A stretch of 64,000 nucleotides of DNA, from contig DAWAJD010000004.1 of the NCBI GenBank assembly GCA_052289195.1, forward strand, positions 17,855 to 81,854. The letters are read 5' to 3'. The DNA is from UBA4644 sp900555855. GTDB lineage: Bacteria; Bacillota; Clostridia; Oscillospirales; Butyricicoccaceae. A model generated the notes under the pieces. It made no database searches. It saw only the letters and a program-made list of their open reading frames with translations, and was not told the origin of the DNA. Position numbers and translations under genes: made by a program. Of this stretch, positions 25,001 through 34,385 are shown piece by piece; position 1 is the first letter of the stretch, and every line of letters begins with the position of its first letter.

Positions 25001-26458
25001 ATGCAGCTTTATAATTCCCTCTCCCATAAAAAAGAGGAATTCTATACCAACGAGCCGGGCAAGGTGAAGCTCTATACCTGCGGCCCAACGGTTTATCATT
25101 TTGCCCATATCGGCAACCTGCGCTCCTATATCATGGAGGATGTGCTGGAAAAATATCTGCGCTACAGCGGCTACGATGTGCTGCGGGTGATGAACATCAC
25201 CGATGTGGGCCATCTTTCCTCCGATGCCGACACCGGCGAGGACAAGATGCTCAAGGGCGCCAAGCGCGAGCATAAGACCGTCATGGAGATCGCGCAGTTT
25301 TATACCGACGCTTTTTTTTCCGACTGCAAAAAGCTGAACATCAAGCGTCCCGATGTGGTGGAGCCTGCCACGCACTGCATCCCCGAGTTCATCCACATGA
25401 TCCAGGTGCTGCTGGACAAGGGCTATGCCTATCTGGCCGGCGGCAATGTTTACTTTGACACCTCCAAGCTGAAGGAATACTATGTGTTCAACAAGCACGA
25501 GGAGGAGGACCTGATGGTGGGCGTCCGGGAGGGCGTGGAGGAGGATTCCAACAAGCGCAACAAAAACGATTTTGTGCTGTGGTTCACCAAGTCCAAGTTT
25601 GAGGATCAGGCCCTGAAGTGGGATTCTCCCTGGGGCGTGGGCTATCCCGGCTGGCACATCGAGTGCTCCAGCATCGCCACCAAATACTGCGGCGAATATC
25701 TGGATATCCACTGCGGCGGCATCGACAACGCCTTCCCCCATCATACCAACGAGATCGCCCAGTCGGAGGCCTATCTGGGCCATAAATGGTGCAATTTCTG
25801 GTTCCATGTGCTGCATCTGAACGATTCAACCGGAAAAATGTCCAAATCCAAGGGCGAGTTCTTGACGGTCTCGCTGCTGGAGAGCAAGGGCTATGACCCC
25901 ATGGCCTATCGCCTGTTCTGCCTGCAGAGCCATTATCGCCGCAACCTTGTCTTCACCTACGAGGGCCTGGACAACGCCGCCGTCACCTATCAGAAGCTCA
26001 TCGCCAAAATCGCAGCGCTGCAGCCCGGCGAGGGCCCGCTGGATCAGGCGGCTGCGGCTGACCTGCGGGAGCGGTTCAAGGCTGCGCTGGACAACGATCT
26101 GAACACCTCGCTGGCCGTTACCAGCCTGTATGATGTTTTGAAGTATAAGACCGACGACCGGACGAAGCTGGCCCTGCTGGGCGAGTTTGATCAGGTGCTG
26201 AGCCTGAACCTGCTGCAGGCAGCAGAGGTCAAGCGTCAGGAGCTGAAGAAGGCGGCCGCCGCGCCGGCAGCCGGCGGATTTACCGTGATCCCCGAGGGCT
26301 GCGAGGCCGACGAAGCGGTGGAAGCCCGGATCCGCGCCCGTGCCGACGCCAAAAAGGCAAAGAATTTCGCGGAAGCAGACCGCATCCGGGACGAGCTGAA
26401 AGCCCAGGGCGTGGAGATCATCGACATCCCCGGCGGCGCAAAATACAAGAAGAACTGA
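25001..26458 (+). CDS. cysS: Cysteinyl-tRNA synthetase
   Basis: 485 residues from ATG 25001 (AAAGGA 10 bp upstream); the longer frame to 24947 runs into pgsA. Class I signatures: CGPTVYHFAHIGNLRSY (HIGH as HIGN, about 27-43) and GKMSKSKGEF (about 274). Zinc ligands fit Cys27, the Cys in WHIECSSI, and the His in FPHHTNE. The C-terminal anticodon-binding part includes RADAKKAKNFAEADRIRDEL. Confidence 0.97.
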   Translation: MQLYNSLSHKKEEFYTNEPGKVKLYTCGPTVYHFAHIGNLRSYIMEDVLEKYLRYSGYDVLRVMNITDVGHLSSDADTGEDKMLKGAKREHKTVMEIAQFYTDAFFSDCKKLNIKRPDVVEPATHCIPEFIHMIQVLLDKGYAYLAGGNVYFDTSKLKEYYVFNKHEEEDLMVGVREGVEEDSNKRNKNDFVLWFTKSKFEDQALKWDSPWGVGYPGWHIECSSIATKYCGEYLDIHCGGIDNAFPHHTNEIAQSEAYLGHKWCNFWFHVLHLNDSTGKMSKSKGEFLTVSLLESKGYDPMAYRLFCLQSHYRRNLVFTYEGLDNAAVTYQKLIAKIAALQPGEGPLDQAAAADLRERFKAALDNDLNTSLAVTSLYDVLKYKTDDRTKLALLGEFDQVLSLNLLQAAEVKRQELKKAAAAPAAGGFTVIPEGCEADEAVEARIRARADAKKAKNFAEADRIRDELKAQGVEIIDIPGGAKYKKN

Positions 26459-26472
26459 CCTGAGCCAAACGA

Positions 26473-26504
26473 CGGCTGCCGGCTCCCCGGCAGCCGCACT
26501 TTTT
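26473..26504 (+). terminator. Terminator after cysS
   Basis: A 10-bp stem CGGCTGCCGG/CCGGCAGCCG, a CTCC loop, CAC, then five T. Confidence 0.88.
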
Positions 26505-26536
26505 ATCCTTTGACGCGGAAGGGAGGATGCGCCGCC

Positions 26537-27094
26537 ATGAAGATCGCAGTTTTGGGCCATTCCGGCAGCGGGAAATCCACGCTGGCCCGGGAGCTGGCCC
26601 AGCGCTATGCGCTGCCGGTGCTGCATTTTGACAGCATTCAGTTCCGCCCCGGCTGGGTGGAGACCAGCCGGGAGGAAAAGCGGGAAAAGACCCGGGCCTT
26701 TCTGGCGGCGCACCCGGAGGGCTGGGTCATCGACGGAAATTATCTCCGGATCTGTCCGGAGGAGCGGTTCTCTCAGGCGGATGTGATCCTCTATCTGGAT
26801 TTCCCCCGGCGGATCTGTCTGCGGCGGGCCTTTGGCCGCTGGCGGCAGTGGCGCGGCCGGACAAGGCCGGACATGGCGGAGGGCTGTCCCGAGAAGCTGG
26901 ACGGGGATTTTGTGCGCTGAATCCTCTGGGAGGGGAGAAAAAAGCGGCGGCTGGCGGCCATCTGGACGCTGGAAGCCCAATGCCCCGCGGCCTATGTCCG
27001 CCTGATCTCGCCCCGGGCGCTGGAGCGTTGGAAGCAGCGCTTTTATGCGGCGCATCCCGCCGCGGAGACTGACACAACGGAGGAAAACCAATGA
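26537..27094 (+). pseudogene. Adenylate-kinase-like P-loop kinase with in-frame TGA
   Basis: The frame begins MKIAVLGHSGSGKSTLAREL (Walker A) with LHFDSIQFRPGW and VIDGNYLRI, the pattern of small 'DNA topology modulation'/FlaR-like kinases. At 26918 a TGA follows DGDFVR. The same frame then continues ILWEGRKKRRL and on to YAAHPAAETD, ending at 27094. Relatives usually have Trp after FVR, so TGG to TGA is likely. The downstream stop overlaps the next gene's ATG (27091-27094), as intact coupled genes do. A truncated 127-residue protein (26537-26920) may still be made. Confidence 0.8.
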
Positions 27095-28071
27095 TCTATC
27101 CGAGATTTTTGAAGCCGGGAGACCGAGTGGGCATCCCAGCCCCCTCGGCAGGCATCGATGAGAGCCATCTGCCGGAATATCTGCGGTCGCTGGAAGCGCT
27201 GCGCCGCCGGGGCTGGCAGGTGGAGGAGACGGAAAGCGTCCGCTCCGGCCTTTTGCCCTCTGCGCCGCCGCAAAAGCGGGCGGAGGAGTTCAACCGGCTG
27301 GCGGAGGACGAAGGCATCGGCGGGATCCTCTGCGCCGCCGGCGGCGATTTTCTGGTGGAGCTGCTGCCCTATGTGGACTGGGAGGCCCTGCGGCGGAGCC
27401 CCAAGTGGGTGCAGGGCTATTCCGACCCAACGGGCCTGCTGTTTCCCATCACGACGCTGCTGGATATCGCCACCGTCTACGGTCCCAATGCCGGCGGCTA
27501 CGGCATGGAGCCGCTGCATCCGGCGCTGGAATACAGCCTTTCCCTGCTGGAGGGACGGATCGCGCCGCAGCAGAGCTTTTCCCGCTGGCAGCCGCCGCTG
27601 ACGGGCCGGCCGGACGGGAGCTATCTGCTGCAGCGGCCGGTCTGCTGGGAGACGCCCTGCGGCCCGGTCCGGGCGGAGGGCAGGCTGCTGGGCGGATGTC
27701 TGGACTGTCTGGAAAATCTTCGGGGCACGCCCTATGAGGACGCCGCGGGCTTTGCCCGGCGCTACGCGGCGGACGGCGTCGTCTGGTATTTCGATATCTT
27801 TGCCCAGACGGCGGATCAGGTGTTTTACAGCCTTTGGAGCATGAAGCAGGCGGGCTGGTTTGAAAACGCCCGGGCCTTTCTCTTCGGCAGAGTGATGTTC
27901 CCCCAGGGGGACTACCCGGCGGCTATCCGCCGGGCGCTGGGGGATGCGGCCATCGTCTGGAACGCAGACATCGGCCATGTGAAGCCCGCCTTTACCCTGA
28001 TCAATGGGGCGATGGCCCGAGTGACTGCCGAAGGCGGCCAAGGTACGCTGGAAATGGAGCTGAGAGCATGA
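27091..28071 (+). CDS. LD-carboxypeptidase, S66 family (LdcA-like)
   Basis: 326 residues. S66 layout: start FLKPGDRVGIPAPSAGI, nucleophile Ser in WVQGYSDPTGLL (about 113), and Glu/His in the C-terminal half with His in NADIGHVKPAFTL (about 298). LdcA cuts the L-Lys/DAP-D-Ala bond of murein tetrapeptides in wall recycling; MccF-type self-immunity peptidases are the alternative in this family. No signal peptide is present, so it is cytoplasmic. It overlaps the genes on both sides by four bases. Confidence 0.9.
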   Translation: MIYPRFLKPGDRVGIPAPSAGIDESHLPEYLRSLEALRRRGWQVEETESVRSGLLPSAPPQKRAEEFNRLAEDEGIGGILCAAGGDFLVELLPYVDWEALRRSPKWVQGYSDPTGLLFPITTLLDIATVYGPNAGGYGMEPLHPALEYSLSLLEGRIAPQQSFSRWQPPLTGRPDGSYLLQRPVCWETPCGPVRAEGRLLGGCLDCLENLRGTPYEDAAGFARRYAADGVVWYFDIFAQTADQVFYSLWSMKQAGWFENARAFLFGRVMFPQGDYPAAIRRALGDAAIVWNADIGHVKPAFTLINGAMARVTAEGGQGTLEMELRA

Positions 28072-28709
28072 ACGAACAGAGCATGAACGCCGCGGCCTTT
28101 GACCGCTGGCAGGCCACCTACGACGCCGATGTGCTGGCCTGCGATCAGGCGGGAGAATATCCCTTTGCAGGCTATTGCCAGCTGATGGAGCAGCTTTTCC
28201 AGCTGGTCCACAGCCGGGAGGGCGTCTCCGTTCTGGAGCTGGGCTGCGGCACCGGTCTGCTGGCCGGGCGGCTGGAGCGGGCGGGGCATCCGGTGACAGG
28301 CGTAGATTTTTCCGAGAAAATGCTGGCGCAGGCCAGGAAAAACGCGCCGGACAGCGTTTTTTACCGCAGCACGCTGCCCCAGCTCCCGCCGGAGCTTGCA
28401 GGAAAGCAGTTTGACTGCATCATCGCGGCTTACAGCCTGCACCACCTGCGGGACGAAGAAAAACATGCCTTTTTCCGGGCGCTGCGGCCCTGTCTTGCGC
28501 CGGAGGGCGCAATTCTGGTGGGCGATGTGAGCTTCCCCACCCGGCAGGGGCTGGAGCAGTGCCGGGAGGCTTACGGCGCGGAATGGGATGAGGAGGAGTT
28601 TTATTTTGTCCGGGAGGAGCTGGAGCAGGCGCTGCCGGAATATCATCTGGACGCCATCCCCATCTCCTTCTGCGCGGATGTTTTGATCCTGACGCCGGAG
28701 GAAGGCTGA
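28068..28709 (+). CDS. Class I SAM-dependent methyltransferase
   Basis: 213 residues. Motif I VLELGCGTGLLAGRLERAG (about 58-76), then VTGVDFSEKML, and post-II CIIAAYSLHHLRDEEKHAFF. The start FDRWQATYDADVLACDQAGEYPFAGY is typical of small YrrT/UbiE-like methyltransferases. The substrate is unknown. It overlaps the LD-carboxypeptidase gene (ATGA) and ends 25 bp before recD2. Confidence 0.88.
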   Translation: MNEQSMNAAAFDRWQATYDADVLACDQAGEYPFAGYCQLMEQLFQLVHSREGVSVLELGCGTGLLAGRLERAGHPVTGVDFSEKMLAQARKNAPDSVFYRSTLPQLPPELAGKQFDCIIAAYSLHHLRDEEKHAFFRALRPCLAPEGAILVGDVSFPTRQGLEQCREAYGAEWDEEEFYFVREELEQALPEYHLDAIPISFCADVLILTPEEG

Positions 28710-28734
28710 TCTCAGAAAAAAGGAGGGCGCTCTT

Positions 28735-30951
28735 ATGGCCCAGCGGGAGCAGGATACGCTGGAAGGCGTCATCGAATCCATCGTTTATAAAAATGAAGAA
28801 AACGGCTATACCATCGCCAGCGTCCTGCTGGACGACGGCGGCATGACCACCATCCTGGGCAGTCTGCCCTTTTTGGGCGCGGGGGAGCATATCTCCGCCA
28901 CCGGGTCTTACAGCATCCATCCCCAGCACGGCCCGCAGTTTCAGGTGGAGAGCTATTACCGGGAGATGCCGGAGGAGGAAGAGGGGATCTATGCCTATCT
29001 GGCCTCCCGGGTGATTCGGGGCGTGGGGCCGAAGACCGCCGGGCTCATCGTTAGCCGCTTCGGCCGGGACAGCTTCCGGGTGCTGGCGGAGGAGCCGGAA
29101 AAGCTGGCCTGCGTCAAGGGCATCACCCTCGCCCGGGCCAAAGAGATCCAGACGGAGTTTCTGCGGCTGAACGCCATGCGGGTGCTGCTGGAATTTCTGG
29201 CGGAATACCGGCTGCCCTCCTGGTTTGCCGCGGGACTGGCGGCAGCCTATGGCGACCGGGCGGCGGAGGTCCTGCGGGAAAACCCCTATCTGCTGTGTGA
29301 GGAGCCTTATCTGCTGCCCTTTCAGGAGGCAGACGCGCTGGCGGCCCGGCTTGGCATCGGGGAAGACAGCGACCTGCGGCTGGAGGCGGGGCTCCTGTAT
29401 GTGCTCAGCTTCAATCTTCAGGCGGGCCACACCTTCCTGCCGGAGGACCGGCTCATCGACGCGGCCTGCGGCCTGCTGGAGCGGGACGAGAGCTGGCTCC
29501 GGCCCCATCTTCTGGCGCTGGAGGAAAAGGAAAAGCTGGTGCGCGACAGCCGCAAGGGCCGGAGCATCGTCTATCTTTCCGCCGTTTACGAGCAGGAGAT
29601 CTTCGCGGCCCGGCAGGTGGCCCGGCTGCAGAAAATGCCGCTGCTGCCGCCGCCGGATCTGGAAAAGGCGCTGGCCCGGCAGGAAAAAAAGACCAGCCTG
29701 GCCTATGCGCAGAAGCAGCGGGAGGCCATCTGCCTGCCCTTTTCCTCGGGGATCACGCTGATCACCGGCGGCCCGGGCACCGGCAAGACCACCGCCCTGC
29801 TGACCATGATCGATCTGTTCCGGAGCTACGGCATGAAGGCGCTGCTGGCGGCGCCCACGGGGCGGGCGGCCAAGCGTATGAGCCAGCTCACCGGTCAGGA
29901 GAGCAAGACCATCCACCGGCTGCTGGAGCCGTCCTTCGATAAGACCGGGCGGCTGCGCTTCAAGAAAAACGCCGCCGACCCCCTGCAGGGGGATGTGGTC
30001 ATCGTGGACGAAAGCTCCATGCTGGAGCTATCCCTGGCGGCTTCGCTGCTGGCGGCGCTGCCGCCCCATGCCCGGCTGGTGCTGGTGGGCGATGCGGATC
30101 AGCTGCCGCCGGTGGGCGCGGGCAGCTTTTTTGCCGACCTATTGGGTGTGGAGGCGCTGCCCCGGGTGCGGCTGACGGAGATCTTCCGTCAGGCCCAGGG
30201 CTCGGATATCGTGGTGAACGCCCATGCCTTCAACGAGGGCCGGGTGCCGCCCCTGAAGAAAAACGACGGCGATTTCTTCTTTTCCACGGCGAAAAGCGCG
30301 GAAAGCACGGTGGACAGCGTGGTCTCCCTGATGTGGCGGCGCATCCCGGAGCATTTCGGGATCCCGCAGAGCGAGATCCAGGTGATCTGCCCCTCCCGGC
30401 AGGGCGTCTGCGGCACGGAAAATCTGAACCGGCTTCTGCAGGCGGCGCTCAATCCGCCGGCAGAGGGAAAGGGCGAGACCCGCTTCGGCGAGACCGTCTT
30501 CCGCGCCGGCGACCGGGTCATGCAGATCCGCAATAATTACGATCGAGTCTGGAAGCGCATCGACCCGATGGAGACCGGCACCGGCGTCTATAACGGCGAT
30601 ACCGGCAATATCGTCCTCATTGACCGGCAGGCCCGGCTGATGATCGTCCGCTTCGACGACCGGGAGGCGGATTATCCCTTCGACGAGCTTTCCGAGCTGG
30701 AGCACGCCTTTGCCATCACGGCCCACAAGGCCCAGGGCAGCGAATATGCGGCGGTGATCATCCCCGTCTTTTCCGCGCCCCAGCGGCTGCTCAACCGGAA
30801 CCTGCTTTATACCGCCGTCACCCGGGCAAAAAAGCTGCTGGTAATGGTGGGCCGGGAGGAGCTGGTGCGGCAGATGGTGGATTCACCCAATGCCAACCGC
30901 CGCTACAGCGGTCTGCGGCTGCGGGTGCGGGAGCTTTGCCATGAAGCTTGA
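28735..30951 (+). CDS. recD2: ATP-dependent RecD2-type DNA helicase
   Basis: A 738-residue superfamily 1B 5'-3' helicase. The N-terminal OB-like and helix-hairpin-helix region includes IRGVGPKTAGLIVSRFG. Helicase motifs: I TGGPGTGKTTALLTMI (about 342), II VIVDESSMLEL, III LVLVGDADQLPPVGAG, V AFAITAHKAQGSEYAAV, VI LLYTAVTRAKKLLVMVG. RecD2 is the RecBC-independent form common in Firmicutes. AAGGAGG precedes ATG 28735. It overlaps comF by 11 bp. Confidence 0.95.
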   Translation: MAQREQDTLEGVIESIVYKNEENGYTIASVLLDDGGMTTILGSLPFLGAGEHISATGSYSIHPQHGPQFQVESYYREMPEEEEGIYAYLASRVIRGVGPKTAGLIVSRFGRDSFRVLAEEPEKLACVKGITLARAKEIQTEFLRLNAMRVLLEFLAEYRLPSWFAAGLAAAYGDRAAEVLRENPYLLCEEPYLLPFQEADALAARLGIGEDSDLRLEAGLLYVLSFNLQAGHTFLPEDRLIDAACGLLERDESWLRPHLLALEEKEKLVRDSRKGRSIVYLSAVYEQEIFAARQVARLQKMPLLPPPDLEKALARQEKKTSLAYAQKQREAICLPFSSGITLITGGPGTGKTTALLTMIDLFRSYGMKALLAAPTGRAAKRMSQLTGQESKTIHRLLEPSFDKTGRLRFKKNAADPLQGDVVIVDESSMLELSLAASLLAALPPHARLVLVGDADQLPPVGAGSFFADLLGVEALPRVRLTEIFRQAQGSDIVVNAHAFNEGRVPPLKKNDGDFFFSTAKSAESTVDSVVSLMWRRIPEHFGIPQSEIQVICPSRQGVCGTENLNRLLQAALNPPAEGKGETRFGETVFRAGDRVMQIRNNYDRVWKRIDPMETGTGVYNGDTGNIVLIDRQARLMIVRFDDREADYPFDELSELEHAFAITAHKAQGSEYAAVIIPVFSAPQRLLNRNLLYTAVTRAKKLLVMVGREELVRQMVDSPNANRRYSGLRLRVRELCHEA

Positions 30952-31606
30952 GCATATGCTGCGGCGGCTGCTGTTTCCATCCCGGTGTATGCTGTGCGGC
31001 ATGGTCTTGGAGGGCGACCGCCAGCTCTGTCCTGCCTGCATGGAGCGGGCCGTTTTGCAGAGCGGCCCTGCCCGGCGCGGCCCGGAGGAGCATTATGACG
31101 GCGCGGCTGCGGCGCTGCGGTATGAGGGGGCGGTGCGGCAGGCGATCCACGGTTTGAAATATCGGGAAAAACAGAGCTATGCCCGTCCGCTGGCGCGGAT
31201 CATGAAGGAGATCGCTCTGCGGCAGCTGCGGGAGGATTTTGACCTGATCACCTTTGTGCCCTCTAATCCCGGAACAGAGCGGAAGCGGGGCTATAACCAA
31301 TCCCGCCTGCTGGCGGAGGAGCTGGCCCGGCTGCTGGAGCGGCCCTGCCGGGAAACGCTGCGCAAGCAGCGGGAGACACAGCCTATGTTTGGCCTTAGCC
31401 CAAAGGCCCGGCGGGAGAACATCTGCGGCGCCTATGCGCTCTGCTGTCCGCCGGCGCTGCTGGAGGGAAAGACCGTTTTGGTGGCGGACGATGTGCTTAC
31501 CACCGGTGCGACGCTTTCGGAATGTGCCCGGATGCTGAAGGAGAACGGTGCCGTCCGCGTCTACGGCATTTGCGCTGCCGCGGCCAGAGACGGCGCAGAC
31601 CGGTGA
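30941..31606 (+). CDS. comF: ComF-family phosphoribosyltransferase-like protein
   Basis: 221 residues from ATG 30941 inside the end of recD2. An N-terminal zinc finger (CMLCG, then CPAC) and a C-terminal PRPP-loop TVLVADDVLTTGATLSECARM are both intact. ComF proteins help single-stranded DNA handling during natural transformation; the exact chemistry is unclear. Coupling to recD2 fits a DNA repair and uptake role. Confidence 0.93.
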   Translation: MKLEHMLRRLLFPSRCMLCGMVLEGDRQLCPACMERAVLQSGPARRGPEEHYDGAAAALRYEGAVRQAIHGLKYREKQSYARPLARIMKEIALRQLREDFDLITFVPSNPGTERKRGYNQSRLLAEELARLLERPCRETLRKQRETQPMFGLSPKARRENICGAYALCCPPALLEGKTVLVADDVLTTGATLSECARMLKENGAVRVYGICAAAARDGADR

Positions 31607-31643
31607 ATTTCAGGAAAATTTAAGGAAGAATCCGAAAATCCGG

Positions 31644-31672
31644 TTGAAATCGGAAATCGCATTGGCTATAAT
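31644..31672 (+). promoter_or_regulatory. Promoter of mreB
   Basis: TTGAAA (31644-31649), a 17-bp spacer and TATAAT (31667-31672). Confidence 0.88.
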
Positions 31673-31716
31673 AAAAACAGTGAAATTTCATGAAAGAAAC
31701 TTTGGGGTGATCCTAT

Positions 31717-32745
31717 ATGCTGTTTTCTGGCAACGATATCGGTATCGATCTGGGTACCGCTTCCATTCTGGTATTCGTCAAGGGCAAGGGCATCGCTTTG
31801 TGCGAGCCCTCTGTCGTGGCCATCGACAAGACCACCGGCAAGACGCTGGCCATCGGCTCCGAGGCCCAGAGCATGCTGGGCCGCACGCCTGGCAACATTA
31901 TCGCCGTCCGCCCCCTGCGGGAGGGCGTGATCTCCGACTATGAGATGACGGAGAAGATGATCAAGCACTTTATCAAAAAGGTGCTGGGCTTCCGTCTGTT
32001 CAAGCCCAATGTGGTGATCTGCATCCCCAGCGTCATCACTGAGGTGGAGGAGCGCGCCGTCATCGATGCCGGCGAGCAGGCCGGCGCCCGGCGAGTCTAT
32101 CTGATCGAAGAGCCTGTGGCTGCGGCCATTGGCGCGGGCGTGGATATTGCCCAGCCCAATGGCAACATGATCGTGGATATCGGCGGCGGCACCGCCGACA
32201 TCGCCGTGATCTCTCTGGGCGGCGTGGTGGAGTCCACCTCCATCAAGACCGCCGGCGACAAGTTTGACGAGGCCGTGGTGAAATATGTCCGCCGGAAGCA
32301 CAATGTGCTCATCGGCGAGCGCACCGCCGAGGAAATGAAGATGACCATCGGCTGCGTCTATCCCTATCCTGAGGAGAAGGTCATGGAGGTCAAGGGCCGC
32401 TGCTTGATGACCGGCCTGCCCCGGACCTTTACCGTCACCTCCAGCGAGATGATGGAGGCCTTTGAGGATGTTTCCGGCCGTATCGTGGAGGCGGTCCATT
32501 CCGTTCTGGAGCGCACCGCGCCGGAGCTGGTGGGCGATATCGCCACCAACGGCATTCTGATGACCGGCGGCGGCAGTCTGGTCTATGGCTTTGACAAGCT
32601 CATCGAGAGCAAGACCGGCATCCATACCCGCGTGGCGGACGACGCCATCTCCTGCGTGGCCTATGGCACCGGCAAGGCGCTGGAAAACATTGATTCCATG
32701 CAGGACGGCACCATGAATCTCAGCCGCCGGAACCAGATGAACTGA
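31717..32745 (+). CDS. mreB: Rod-shape actin homologue MreB/Mbl
   Basis: 342 residues. Actin-fold motifs: phosphate 1 DIGIDLGTASILVFVKGKGI at the start, EEPVAAAIGAG (connect 1), phosphate 2 MIVDIGGGTADIAVISLGG, and adenosine ILMTGGGSLVYGFDKLI. It forms membrane-linked filaments that guide side-wall synthesis. It stands alone without mreC/mreD, as mbl-type genes often do, so Mbl is equally possible. Confidence 0.95.
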   Translation: MLFSGNDIGIDLGTASILVFVKGKGIALCEPSVVAIDKTTGKTLAIGSEAQSMLGRTPGNIIAVRPLREGVISDYEMTEKMIKHFIKKVLGFRLFKPNVVICIPSVITEVEERAVIDAGEQAGARRVYLIEEPVAAAIGAGVDIAQPNGNMIVDIGGGTADIAVISLGGVVESTSIKTAGDKFDEAVVKYVRRKHNVLIGERTAEEMKMTIGCVYPYPEEKVMEVKGRCLMTGLPRTFTVTSSEMMEAFEDVSGRIVEAVHSVLERTAPELVGDIATNGILMTGGGSLVYGFDKLIESKTGIHTRVADDAISCVAYGTGKALENIDSMQDGTMNLSRRNQMN

Positions 32746-32769
32746 AGATGAACTGAATCAGAGAAAAAA

Positions 32770-33112
32770 CAAGCGGCGGAGGGCATCCTCCGCCGCTTCA
32801 GCTTGTCGAAAAAGTCTGCGGAAACGCAGACTTTTTCCTATGGGATGTTTTTTCACGGACATGCGCCGGGAAAAAACACCGTAACCCGCCGATTTTTCGC
32901 AAAAAATCGGTGAAACCGGCCCGCAGGCCGGAGCCACGGCCCTTCTGGGCCGCGCCGCGAGTGCGGCGTGTATGGCGCGGAAGCCCGCATTTCGGGCGAC
33001 CAGAGCCTATCAAATAAGATGGGGCCCCCGCAAAACGAGTTTTGCGGGGAAGAAAACCCAGCGAAGCGGTTTTTCGACAGCCTCAAGCGGCGGAGGGCAT
33101 CCTCCGCCGCTT
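32770..33112. repeat. Structured non-coding element between two copies of one terminator hairpin
   Basis: A 29-bp sequence containing an 8-bp-plus GC stem (GCGGCGGA/TCCGCCGC) is present twice, identical, at 32770-32798 and 33084-33112. Between them lie 285 bp bounded by a 10-bp inverted repeat (TGTCGAAAAA at 32804-32813, TTTTTCGACA at 33070-33079). Inside are hairpins at about 32809-32833, 32890-32911, 32985-33000 and 33029-33052. The left copy keeps an A-run before it (terminator for the minus strand) and the right copy a T-run after it (plus strand). Short frames here are not coding. Confidence 0.85.
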
Positions 33113-33137
33113 TTCTGCGGGAAAACGGCTTTTTTCT

Positions 33138-34385
33138 TCAGCGCAGGCTTTCTGCCAGAAGCTCTGCCGCCCGCTGGGGCGTGAGGGCGGCGTCTCCCGC
33201 GTCGGTGTCGGCAAACCAGGTGACCTCCACCAGCTGACAGCCCTTCTGCAGGATCAGCGTGGGGAAGAAGTCGGTATAGGCCTCCGCCAGATCGGCGTCC
33301 ACCGGCTCCAGCGAGATCGCTTTCCAGTGCTTCCGGCTGCCGCGCAGGCGGTCATAGCGAATGCGCTCCTTTGCCAGCAGACGGGCCACCCAGGGCCGGG
33401 GCGTTTTGTAATAATCCACATAGAGCGTGACGCGGAAGCTGGCGCCGTCCGGCAGACGCACTGTGCCCCGTTCCTTGAACTGAATGACCTCCGGGGCCAG
33501 CCAGTCGCCGCTCTCCCGGTATACATTGGAAGAAAAGGCGGCGGCGGTGTCGGTCTCGTCCCGGGTGAAGCTCCCCTCCGGGAAGAGCTCTGCCAGCGTG
33601 GCAAAGGGGAAGGGCTCCTGCCGGGCGGACAGGGGCAGATCGGCCTCCGGCGTCAGCGTTCCCGTTCCCCAGCGGATCAGAAAGCACAGAAGAAAGCCCA
33701 GCCAAAGGGCCGACCATGCGCCCTTGCAGAGCAGATAACGCCGTCCGCTGCGCTGCCAGCCGTCGCTGCAGGGCAGCGCGCCGGTCTGCAGGAGGGATTT
33801 CCGCTCCCGGATCAGAAACCGCAGCCGGAGCAGCGGCAAAACCAGCAGCATCCCCGCTGCAAGGATCAGCAGCCACAGCAAAAACCAGCTGCCGACGGCC
33901 ACCGCCGCGTGCAGCGGTGCAAAGCGCCGCCCCAGACCAAACAGAACGAAATACAAGGCGGCGATGATGGCGCTGCCCCGCAGATCCTTTTCCACCCGCT
34001 TCAGCGTCATGGCCTGGATGGCGGGGTCGGTGTTCAGCTCCGGGGCGGCGGGATCCTCCGTGCGGTAGACAGAAAAGCCCTGGCGGGAGCAGACATAGTC
34101 CCAGCCGAACTCCTTCGCCAGCTCTGCCTGCCCTTCGTCCTCCGGACGGTCCTCCGCAAGGAAGGAGCGCTTCCGGCCGCTGACGGTAAGACGGTAGCGG
34201 CACTGCCGGGGCACTCCCCGCGCAAAAATGCCGAAGCCCAGAAAAAAACCGTCCTCGGATAAATGCAGGCCGCTGGCGGCCATGGCCTCCAGCCAGCTTT
34301 CCGTCCCGGCGATGTCATAATAGGGCGCCGGGATGGGCCGGTAAACAAAATGCGGCTCCCGGGCGCCGGTGTCAGCAGTCCTCAT
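33138..34385 (-). CDS. DUF2812-containing membrane protein paired with PadR
   Basis: 415 residues from ATG 34385, which lies inside the end of the PadR gene. The N-terminal soluble part (WLEAMAASGLHLSEDGFFLG; ELAKEFGWDYVCSRQGFSVY) matches DUF2812, found with PadR regulators in many Firmicutes. Helices near 140-160, 170-200 and 225-250 follow, then an extracytoplasmic C-terminal region of about 150 residues. Function is unknown; it may sense or respond to envelope stress with its regulator. Confidence 0.82.
   Translation of the reverse strand: MRTADTGAREPHFVYRPIPAPYYDIAGTESWLEAMAASGLHLSEDGFFLGFGIFARGVPRQCRYRLTVSGRKRSFLAEDRPEDEGQAELAKEFGWDYVCSRQGFSVYRTEDPAAPELNTDPAIQAMTLKRVEKDLRGSAIIAALYFVLFGLGRRFAPLHAAVAVGSWFLLWLLILAAGMLLVLPLLRLRFLIRERKSLLQTGALPCSDGWQRSGRRYLLCKGAWSALWLGFLLCFLIRWGTGTLTPEADLPLSARQEPFPFATLAELFPEGSFTRDETDTAAAFSSNVYRESGDWLAPEVIQFKERGTVRLPDGASFRVTLYVDYYKTPRPWVARLLAKERIRYDRLRGSRKHWKAISLEPVDADLAEAYTDFFPTLILQKGCQLVEVTWFADTDAGDAALTPQRAAELLAESLR

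Noticed and set aside
23104..25002. 632-codon minus-strand frame opposite rimO and pgsA
   Set aside because: Spans two real plus-strand genes and their junction, and its translation lacks any domain pattern.
26918..26920. TGA read as selenocysteine or tryptophan
   Set aside because: No SECIS-like hairpin directly after it, the expected residue is Trp, and TGA is used as a normal stop in many genes here.
32968..33237. Short plus-strand frames inside the 32.8-kb element
   Set aside because: They pass through hairpins and the duplicated terminator, with no ribosome site.
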